Source: Methylovirgula sp. (GTDB taxonomy: Bacteria; Pseudomonadota; Alphaproteobacteria; Rhizobiales; Beijerinckiaceae). Taken from it: 7,056 bases of DNA. Position numbers and translations under genes: made by a program. The DNA is taken from positions 1 through 7,056 of the forward strand of contig JASHUD010000183.1 in assembly GCA_030040215.1 (NCBI GenBank), in the 5' to 3' direction. The notes beneath the pieces were generated by a model. That model searched no databases. It was not told where the DNA came from and was given only the letters and a program-made list of their open reading frames with translations. Numbering within the stretch: position 1 is the stretch's first letter; each line of letters opens with the position of its first letter. This document shows positions 1-5,047 of the stretch, in pieces.

Positions 1-575
1 GACCAGGAATAGGGATTGCCCGCGTAGCAAGTCGGAACAGCGATCGTGCTATAATCGCAGCCGTTGGTCACTTCGCCATAAGCGAAACCGGCGGTCGCGT
101 AGGGGAGGAGATTGCCAAAAGCATAGCCAAGCCGGCCGCGTACCGTCCCCCACCAATCGACTTTTTGTTCATCCTGGCCATGGGAACAGCCGAGGAAATC
201 GCATTCATTGTAATTTTCGTACGTGCCGCGCAGCGTCGTGCCTTGGAGATCGGCTTCGACGCCGGCAACGATCCGATTGGCGAATTGGTAATTATAGCCG
301 ATCTGGCCGCCGCCCGAAAATCCGGCGGCTTGGGCGCTCTCCCAACGCGGAATCGATATTAAAGCAAGAGGATCGATTTCCTGAGCCCGCGACCAGCCGC
401 CGGCCGAAACGCCGGCGTTCACACCGACATAGAAGCCTGTCCAGGTGAAGACGGGCGGCGCATAGACGGGCGGCCCCTTGAGCAATGGAAAGTCGGCCGC
501 TCGAGCAGCGGATCCCAAAGCCACGAGTGCTAAAGCGATCGCCGCGAAACGTGCGACCAACCGCAGGCTAGCCAT
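1..575 (-). CDS. Outer-membrane beta-barrel protein, Omp25/Omp31-like (partial, C-terminus missing)
   Basis: This gene is read on the minus strand from ATG at 573-575 and runs off the left edge, giving 191 complete codons without a stop. Residues 1-26 form a Sec signal peptide with an Ala/Leu core and an ARA cleavage motif, so the mature protein starts near A27-D28. Residues 46-55 read TGFYVGVNAG, the hallmark first strand of the small outer-membrane beta-barrel proteins common in Hyphomicrobiales. GFSGGGQIGYNYQF (85-98), VDWWGTVRGRLGYAF (139-153) and PYATAGFAYGEV follow as alternating strands. Family members usually have 200-280 residues, so a modest C-terminal part is missing. Four cysteines (125, 130, 173, 183) lie in likely extracellular loops and could form disulfides (inference). 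The ribosome-binding site is weak (a GGGGG run about 3 bases before ATG). The class is clear from sequence features. The substrate is unknown, and a structural rather than transport role is possible. Confidence 0.86.
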   Translation of the reverse strand, partial: MASLRLVARFAAIALALVALGSAARAADFPLLKGPPVYAPPVFTWTGFYVGVNAGVSAGGWSRAQEIDPLALISIPRWESAQAAGFSGGGQIGYNYQFANRIVAGVEADLQGTTLRGTYENYNECDFLGCSHGQDEQKVDWWGTVRGRLGYAFGNLLPYATAGFAYGEVTNGCDYSTIAVPTCYAGNPYSW

Positions 576-608
576 TTGCCCCCGCTAGCTCGCAAGCAAT
601 GAGGTATC

Positions 609-637
609 AAATTAGCGACCGGCGCCTCCCGTTACAA
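609..637 (-). promoter_or_regulatory. Candidate sigma70-type promoter of the omp gene
   Basis: On the minus strand TTGTAA (632-637) is followed after exactly 17 bases by TAATTT (609-614). This would start transcription near 602 and give a leader of about 27 bases before the omp ATG at 575. The -35 box matches the consensus at 4 of 6 bases and the -10 box at only 3 of 6. Position and spacing are good, but this is a prediction by eye. Confidence 0.35.
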
Positions 638-649
638 TTACAATTTGCA

Positions 650-667
650 AATATACCGCAATATACC
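650..667 (-). repeat. Two direct 8-bp repeats upstream of the omp promoter
   Basis: AATATACC occurs at 650-657 and again at 660-667, a period of exactly 10 bp, or one helical turn. Read toward the omp gene it is GGTATATT-GC-GGTATATT. It lies about 13 bp upstream of the candidate -35 box. This geometry suits tandem binding of an OmpR-type response regulator, but the regulator itself is inference. Confidence 0.4.
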
Positions 668-746
668 AGGCCCTGTGGCGTTGCCGACACGAATTTTCGC
701 CGGTGAGCTGCCCCAAGCCGCAGCCGCAGGTCTGACGCCCAAACAC

Positions 747-773
747 AAAAAGGCCCGCCAAAAGCGGGCCTTT
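747..773 (-). terminator. Rho-independent terminator of pal
   Basis: AAAGGCCCGC (749-758) pairs perfectly with GCGGGCCTTT (764-773) around a 5-base loop. On the minus strand the GC-rich stem ends in a run of five T (747-751), followed by GTGTTT. It lies 28 bp beyond the pal stop codon at 801-803, as expected for the end of the pal transcript. On the plus strand the stem is also followed by T-rich DNA (TTTCCTTTTC), but no plus-strand gene precedes it. Confidence 0.88.
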
Positions 774-800
774 CCTTTTCACCAGCGAAGCGCGAGATCG

Positions 801-1277
801 TTACGACGGGTTGCCGCCGAGCACGGTGACGGCGCGGCGGTTTTGCGACCAGCAGGAGATGTCGTTGCAGGTCGCGACGGGGCGTTCCTTGCCGTAGCTG
901 ATCGTGTGGATGCGGGCGACGTTGATGCCGCGCGCCACCAGATAATCCTTCACCGTCTCGGCGCGCCGTGCGCCGAGTGCGAAGTTATATTCGCGCGTGC
1001 CGCGCTCGTCGGCGTGGCCTTCGACGGTGAAATTATACTGCGAGTATCGCGTCAGCCAGGCGGCTTGTTTGTCGAGCGTCGCCTGCGAGGTTGCCGTCAA
1101 CTCGGTCGAATCGGTATCGAAGAACACGCGGTCTCCGACGTTGACGGCGAAATCCTGGAAGCTGCCCGGGATGGGAGCGCCCGCGTTGGGAGCCGGGTTT
1201 TGGGCGCAGGCGGCGATCGCCAGGACAAAACCTAGGATGGCGAGCTTCAATCCTCCCGCGCGCTTGTGAAAGCTCAT
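801..1277 (-). CDS. pal: Peptidoglycan-associated lipoprotein Pal
   Basis: This gene encodes a 158-residue outer-membrane lipoprotein that ties the outer membrane to peptidoglycan and works with Tol proteins during cell division and envelope maintenance. Residues 7-23 form a lipoprotein signal with lipobox IAAC, putting the lipidated cysteine at C24. The next residue is Ala, which is compatible with sorting to the outer membrane. The OmpA C-terminal domain covers about 45-155. It has VFFDTDSTEL (51-60), VEGHADERGTREYN (85-98) and ALGARRAETV (100-109). By comparison with OmpA, D90 and R105 are the likely residues that hold diaminopimelate. C137 and C142 flank the loop before WSQNRRAV. The ATG at 1277 is chosen because AAAGGAG (1285-1291) lies 7 bases upstream. 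A TTG two codons earlier would sit only one base from that site. No tolQRAB gene is next to it; pheA lies upstream instead. Confidence 0.95.
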   Translation of the reverse strand: MSFHKRAGGLKLAILGFVLAIAACAQNPAPNAGAPIPGSFQDFAVNVGDRVFFDTDSTELTATSQATLDKQAAWLTRYSQYNFTVEGHADERGTREYNFALGARRAETVKDYLVARGINVARIHTISYGKERPVATCNDISCWSQNRRAVTVLGGNPS

Positions 1278-1284
1278 GAGCAAA

Positions 1285-1291
1285 CTCCTTT
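1285..1291 (-). promoter_or_regulatory. Shine-Dalgarno site of pal
   Basis: AAAGGAG on the minus strand, 7 bases before the ATG at 1277, is the strongest ribosome-binding site in the window. It decides the start codon, because the in-frame TTG at 1281-1283 is too close to be used with it. It directly abuts the hairpin at 1292-1310. Confidence 0.8.
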
Positions 1292-1310
1292 ACTGACCGC
1301 TTCGGTCAGT
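1292..1310 (-). promoter_or_regulatory. Perfect 8-bp hairpin next to the pal ribosome-binding site
   Basis: ACTGACCG (1292-1299) is the exact reverse complement of CGGTCAGT (1303-1310), with a 3-base loop. In the pal mRNA the hairpin loop reads AAG and the stem ends immediately before AAAGGAG, leaving the ribosome-binding site single-stranded but tightly flanked. It has no T-run, so it is not a terminator. It could stabilise the 5' end of the mRNA, block ribosome entry, or mark a processing site. It could also be a DNA operator. The structure is visible in the sequence; the function is inference. Confidence 0.5.
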
Positions 1311-1373
1311 CCTATCCGTCGTTGGTTAAGCGAATGCTTCGTCAACCTTTATGAGACCTTCACGATATGCATT

Positions 1374-1424
1374 GCATTGCTGCGATCGGGCGCAATGGTT
1401 AAATTCTGCTGATGGCAGCAATGC
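1374..1424. repeat. 10-bp perfect inverted repeat in the pheA-pal gap
   Basis: GCATTGCTGC (1374-1383) and GCAGCAATGC (1415-1424) are exact reverse complements separated by 31 bp. The hexamer GCAATG or its complement occurs four times in this stretch (1370-1375, 1375-1380, 1392-1397, 1418-1423). The 207-bp gap otherwise shows no clear promoter: TTGACG at 1340-1345 (minus) has no good -10 partner. An operator or a long-loop leader structure for pal is possible. There is no T-run to make it a pheA terminator. Confidence 0.35.
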
Positions 1425-1484
1425 GGCCGGAATCCCGCTTTGCGCCATCCCTTCGCGAATGCGCCCCGCGTGTGCCGCCGCGCC

Positions 1485-2342
1485 TCACTGCGGACGCCGG
1501 GCGGCGGCGCTTGCAATTCGAAACTCGTGCGGTGGATAGACGCCGAGGATATTGAATTCCTTGCAGAAAAACGTGAGCTCTTCAAAGGCGCGCGCGAGCG
1601 CCGGCTCCTCCGGATGGGCTTCCACGTCGGCCAGGAATTGAGTCGCGGTAAATTCGCCTTCCACCATGTAGCTCTCGAGCTTCGTCATGTTGACGCCGTT
1701 GCTGGCGAAACCGCCAAGCGCCTTGTAAAGCGCCGCCGGTACGTTGCGCACGCGGAAAACGAAGGTCGTCACTGCCGCTCCTTTGCCGAGGTCCGGCCAT
1801 TGCGGCTGGCGCGAGAGAATGACGAAGCGCGTCGTATTGTGCTTTTCGTCTTCGACATCGGCGGCGAGAACGTCGAGCCCATAGATCTCGGCGGCGAGGG
1901 CGGGAGCGAGCGCCGCTTTGGTTCGGTCTTTCCACTCGGCGATTTCGCGCGCCGAGCCCGCCGTATCGCCGGTGATATGCGGGATCAGCCCGAGCCGTCG
2001 GATGATCTTGCGGCATTGGCCGAGTGCATGCACGTGGCTATAGACCGAGCGCACCTCCTCGAGCCGCGTTCCTTGGACGCCGAGCAACTGGAAATGGATC
2101 GGCAGGAAATATTCGCCGACGATGTAGAGACCCGCCGTCGGCAGCAAATGATGGATGTCGGCGACGCGGCCGGCGAGCGAATTCTCGATCGGGATCATCG
2201 CAACTTCCGCCTGCCCGTCGCAGACCGCGGCGAGCACGTCTTCGAAGCTCGGCAGAGCCAAGGGCTCGTCCTTCGGATAGACGTTGCGACAGGCGATGTG
2301 AGAGTTGGCGCCCGGCTCGCCCTGGTAGGCGATTTTCGTCAT
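1485..2342 (-). CDS. pheA: Prephenate dehydratase (monofunctional, with ACT domain)
   Basis: This 285-residue enzyme converts prephenate to phenylpyruvate with loss of water and CO2, the committed step of phenylalanine synthesis in the cytoplasm. The catalytic domain spans about residues 3-180. It begins with IAYQGEPGANSHIA, has MIPIENSLAGRV (49-60) and carries the catalytic signature NTTRF (169-173). There is no chorismate mutase domain. An ACT regulatory domain covers about 191-275; its phenylalanine-binding motifs read AALY (203-206) and ESYM (223-226) instead of the classical GALF and ESRP. The ATG at 2342 is chosen because the conserved protein starts there, GAGG lies 5 bases upstream, and a candidate promoter lies just beyond. 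An in-frame ATG at 2447 would add 35 Arg/Ala-rich residues with no recognisable domain. pheA is divergent from the cytochrome c gene and reads toward pal. Confidence 0.95.
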   Translation of the reverse strand: MTKIAYQGEPGANSHIACRNVYPKDEPLALPSFEDVLAAVCDGQAEVAMIPIENSLAGRVADIHHLLPTAGLYIVGEYFLPIHFQLLGVQGTRLEEVRSVYSHVHALGQCRKIIRRLGLIPHITGDTAGSAREIAEWKDRTKAALAPALAAEIYGLDVLAADVEDEKHNTTRFVILSRQPQWPDLGKGAAVTTFVFRVRNVPAALYKALGGFASNGVNMTKLESYMVEGEFTATQFLADVEAHPEEPALARAFEELTFFCKEFNILGVYPPHEFRIASAAARRPQ

Positions 2343-2391
2343 CTTGGCCTCGGAAAGGCGCGTGGCGGCAAAAGGTAGCAAGTTGGCCGCG

Positions 2392-2420
2392 CTTATACGT
2401 GTTGCCAAGCGCGCTGCAAA
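2392..2420 (-). promoter_or_regulatory. Candidate promoter of pheA
   Basis: On the minus strand TTTGCA (2415-2420) and TATAAG (2392-2397) are separated by exactly 17 bp, matching the sigma70 consensus at 4 of 6 and 5 of 6 bases. Transcription would begin near 2385 and leave a leader of about 43 bases before the ATG at 2342. It would exclude the upstream ATG at 2447. A 7-bp inverted repeat, CGCGCTT (2388-2394) with AAGCGCG (2407-2413), overlaps the -10 box and spacer and could be a repressor site or a hairpin at the start of the transcript. Confidence 0.45.
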
Positions 2421-2500
2421 GCGCCTAATCATCGCCGCATTTCGCATGCGCCAATGCGTTCGGCCGAAAGCGCAAGGCTAGGGCGGGAGTTCCCGGGGCG

Positions 2501-3037
2501 ATGAACTACGAGCTCAATAAGATCGCCGGTGCGATCCTCGGCTGTCTACTGTTCATCCAATGCGTCGCGCTGATCTCGGATGCGATCTTCGCGAGCAAAC
2601 CCGCCAAACCGGGCTATAATCTGCCGGCCGCCCAGGAAGAAGCCGCCTCCGCCCAAGGCAAGCCCGCTCCGGAATTGCCTTTGCCGCAGCTGCTCGCCAA
2701 AGCCGATCGCAAGAAGGGCGAGGACGACACCAAGCCCTGCCAAACCTGCCACAACTTCGAAAAAGGCGCCGGCGTGAAGATTGGGCCGCCGCTCTACGGC
2801 GTCGTCGGCCGGCCGCGCGCTTCGGTTCCCGGTTTCGACTATTCCGCGGCAATGAAGGCCAAGGGCGGAACCTGGACGTTTGACGAGATCTTCAAATTCA
2901 TCAAGGATCCGCAGAGCTACATTCCCGGAACCAAGATGACGTTCGCGGGCGAACCCGATCCGCAGAAACGGGCCGATATCATCGCTTATCTGCGCACGCT
3001 GTCGGACAATCCGGTACCTCTGCCGGCGGTGAAATAG
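2501..3037 (+). CDS. cycM: Membrane-anchored c-type cytochrome, CycM-like
   Basis: This 178-residue class I cytochrome c carries electrons on the periplasmic face of the inner membrane, in this family typically between the bc1 complex and a terminal oxidase. Residues 9-29 form one hydrophobic helix that has no obvious cleavage site and probably stays as a membrane anchor. An Ala/Pro/Lys-rich linker (about 31-65) leads to the heme domain. CQTCH (80-84) binds heme covalently, with H84 as one iron ligand. M146 in GTKMTF is the expected second ligand, and the C-terminal helix carries ADIIAYLRTLS. The layout matches mitochondrial-type cytochrome c on an N-terminal anchor, as in rhizobial CycM. A GGGAG site lies 11 bases before the ATG, a little far. 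The gene is divergent from pheA and is followed by yejA on the same strand. The exact redox partner is inferred from the family. Confidence 0.93.
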   Translation: MNYELNKIAGAILGCLLFIQCVALISDAIFASKPAKPGYNLPAAQEEAASAQGKPAPELPLPQLLAKADRKKGEDDTKPCQTCHNFEKGAGVKIGPPLYGVVGRPRASVPGFDYSAAMKAKGGTWTFDEIFKFIKDPQSYIPGTKMTFAGEPDPQKRADIIAYLRTLSDNPVPLPAVK

Positions 3038-3082
3038 GCGCCGCACATTTCCGATCCTTAATCTCGAAGGCGCGCCCCGATC

Positions 3083-3112
3083 TTGCCGATGCGCGGCAAA
3101 AAGCGACATAAT
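3083..3112 (+). promoter_or_regulatory. Candidate promoter of yejABE
   Basis: TTGCCG (3083-3088) and CATAAT (3107-3112) are spaced by 18 bp and match the sigma70 boxes at 4 of 6 and 5 of 6 bases. Transcription would start near 3119, about 32 bases before the yejA TTG. The -35 box is also one arm of a small hairpin, TTGCCG with CGGCAA (3094-3099) and a 5-base loop. It lacks a T-run, so no convincing terminator separates cycM from yejA. Confidence 0.4.
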
Positions 3113-3150
3113 TCGCTGCCACTGCGTCTGCAAAGAGAGAGAGGCGAATT

Positions 3151-5046
3151 TTGAGCTTACCGACCCGCCCGCAATTCTCGCGCCGTTCGGTCCTTCGCCT
3201 TGGCTCCGGCCTTCTCGTCGCCTCGTTTCCAACTTGGCGCGCATCGGCGCAAACGGTGCCGGCCGGCGGCGGCACGGAGACGCACGGGATCTCGACGTTC
3301 GGCGATCTGGCGTTGCCCGCCGATTTTGCGCATTTCGGCTACGTCGATCCGCGGGCGCCGAAAGGCGGACAGATGTTGCTGCAGCCGGCGGGGGGAGGGC
3401 CGAATTCCAATCCGACGACCTTCGACACGCTGAACGTCTTCATCCTGAAGGGCGATGGCGCCGCCGGCATGGGGCTGATCTTCGACTCGCTGATGGTCGC
3501 CAATTCCGACGAGCCCGACTCGCTCTACGGACTCGTCGCCGCCAAAGTATGGATTTCGGCGGACAAGAATCTCTACCGCTTTTTCCTGCGCAAGGAAGCG
3601 CGTTTCCACGACGGCACGCCGCTTACCGCCCGCGACGTCGCATTCTCGCTCGGTATCCTGAAGACGCAAGGCCATCCGGTCATCCGCCAATCGCTGCGCG
3701 ATTTCGTCAGCGCCGAGGCGGAGGCCGACGACGTCCTCGCTGTGCATTTGAAGCCCGGCCACATGCGCGAAGCGGCGCTGGCCGTGGCAGGCCAGCCGAT
3801 TTTTTCGGCGGCCTATTACGCCAAGCAGCCGTTCAACCAGACGACTCTCGCATCGCCGCTTGGCTCGGGTCCCTATAAGGTCGGCAATCTCGACCAGGGA
3901 CATTTCATCGCGTTCGATCGCGTCGCCGATTACTGGGGCAAGGATTTGCCCGTCAACGTCGGCCAGAACAATTTCGATACGCTTCGCTTCGAATATTTCG
4001 GCGACCGCAAAGTGGCCTTCGAAGCCTTCAAGGCCGCGGTCTATACGTTCCGGGAAGAATTCACTTCGGCGATCTGGGCGACGGGCTACGACTTTCCCGC
4101 CGTAAAGGACGGAAGGGTGAAACGCGACAGTTTGCCCGACCAATTGCCGCTCGGAACGCAAGCCTGGTTCCTCAACATCCGGCGCGACAAGTTCAAGGAC
4201 GTGCGCATCCGCGAGGCGCTCGGCTACGCCTTCGATTTCGAATGGACCAACAAGTTCATCATGTACGGCCTCTATCGGCGCACCGTCTCCTATTTCCAGA
4301 ATTCGCCGATGGAAGCGGCAGGCAAGCCTTCGCCCGAAGAGCTGCAAATCCTCGAACCGTTCCGCAAGCAATTGCCGGCCGCCGTGTTCGATACGGTCTA
4401 CGTGCCGCCGGTCTCCGACGGCTCCGGCGAGGACCGCACGTTGCTGCGCCACGCCAACGATTTGCTTGTGTCGGCGGGATGCAAGCGCCAGGGCTCGAGC
4501 CTGCTTCTGCCGGACGGCAAACCTTTCGAGATCGAGTTTCTCGATTTCGACAACGGATTGGAGCCGCATACCGCGGCCTATATCCGCAATCTGAACCTGC
4601 TCGGCATCGCGGCGCGTTTCCGGCTCGTCGATCCCTCGCAGTACAAGGAGCGCACCGACAATTTCGATTACGACGTGGTGACCGAACGCTTTGGACTTGG
4701 CCTTACGCCGGGGGAGGCGATGCGCGAATATTTCGGCTCGGAGGCGGCCAATCTGCCGGGATCGCTCAATGTCTCGGGCATCGCCGATCCGGTGGTCGAC
4801 GCGTTGATCGCCGATGCGCTCGTCGTCGATACGCGCGCCAAGCTCACTTTCATCTGCCGCTGCATCGACCGCATCCTGCGCGCCGGGCATTATTGGGTGC
4901 CGATGTGGAATAAGCCCAACCACCTCGTCGCCTATTGGGATCTTTTCGCGCGCCCGGCGCGCAGCGCCAAATACGATATCGGCGTGCCCTCGACCTGGTG
5001 GTACGACACGCAAAAAGCCGCCCGCGTCAATCTTCCGAGCCAGTGA
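3151..5046 (+). CDS. yejA: Peptide ABC transporter periplasmic binding protein, YejA-like
   Basis: This 631-residue protein belongs to the family 5 extracellular solute-binding proteins and would deliver oligopeptides to the YejB-YejE channel. The N-terminus has a Tat signal: SRRSVLR at 10-16, a hydrophobic stretch (17-28) and ASA just before Q34 as the cleavage site. Export of the folded protein is therefore likely. HGISTFGDLALPADFAHF and YVDPRAPKGG just after the signal, FHDGTPLTARDVAFS further on, and AGHYWVPMWNKPNHLVAYWD near the C-terminus are typical of YejA. The start is TTG, supported by GAGG (3141-3144) 6 bases upstream and by the complete Tat signal it creates. Relatives import peptides such as microcin C in enterobacteria, and yej systems of rhizobia and Brucella have been linked to defence against host antimicrobial peptides. 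Whether that applies here is inference. yejB follows after one base. Confidence 0.93.
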   Translation: MSLPTRPQFSRRSVLRLGSGLLVASFPTWRASAQTVPAGGGTETHGISTFGDLALPADFAHFGYVDPRAPKGGQMLLQPAGGGPNSNPTTFDTLNVFILKGDGAAGMGLIFDSLMVANSDEPDSLYGLVAAKVWISADKNLYRFFLRKEARFHDGTPLTARDVAFSLGILKTQGHPVIRQSLRDFVSAEAEADDVLAVHLKPGHMREAALAVAGQPIFSAAYYAKQPFNQTTLASPLGSGPYKVGNLDQGHFIAFDRVADYWGKDLPVNVGQNNFDTLRFEYFGDRKVAFEAFKAAVYTFREEFTSAIWATGYDFPAVKDGRVKRDSLPDQLPLGTQAWFLNIRRDKFKDVRIREALGYAFDFEWTNKFIMYGLYRRTVSYFQNSPMEAAGKPSPEELQILEPFRKQLPAAVFDTVYVPPVSDGSGEDRTLLRHANDLLVSAGCKRQGSSLLLPDGKPFEIEFLDFDNGLEPHTAAYIRNLNLLGIAARFRLVDPSQYKERTDNFDYDVVTERFGLGLTPGEAMREYFGSEAANLPGSLNVSGIADPVVDALIADALVVDTRAKLTFICRCIDRILRAGHYWVPMWNKPNHLVAYWDLFARPARSAKYDIGVPSTWWYDTQKAARVNLPSQ

Positions 5047-5047
5047 G

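Noticed and set aside
645..1235. A 196-codon open frame on the plus strand opposite pal
   Set aside because: It crosses the pal terminator and lies antisense to pal, and its product is composition-driven with no recognisable motif.
1349..1585. A 78-codon minus-strand frame across the pheA-pal gap
   Set aside because: It overlaps the pheA 3' end out of frame, has no ribosome-binding site that I can see and resembles no known protein. The gap is better explained as regulatory.
1440..2378. A 312-codon open frame on the plus strand opposite pheA
   Set aside because: The minus strand encodes an unmistakable prephenate dehydratase. The plus-strand product has no domain and no ribosome-binding site of note.
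2402..2431. Possible cycM promoter TTGCCA with TAATCA
   Set aside because: The -35 box is good but the -10 box is poor at either 17 or 18 bp spacing, so it is not listed as a feature.
3083..3099. Hairpin after cycM as a terminator
   Set aside because: The stem is only 6 bp and is followed by AAAGCG rather than a T-run, so it does not meet the usual pattern.
2546..3244. Minus-strand open frames opposite the cytochrome c gene
   Set aside because: The plus strand has CXXCH, the Met ligand and a membrane anchor. The antisense products are Arg-rich and featureless.
3157..5013. A 618-codon open frame on the minus strand opposite yejA
   Set aside because: Its product is a low-complexity Arg/Asp/Glu/Ile-rich sequence with no recognisable domain. 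It mirrors the codon bias of yejA, whose plus-strand product is a clear family member.
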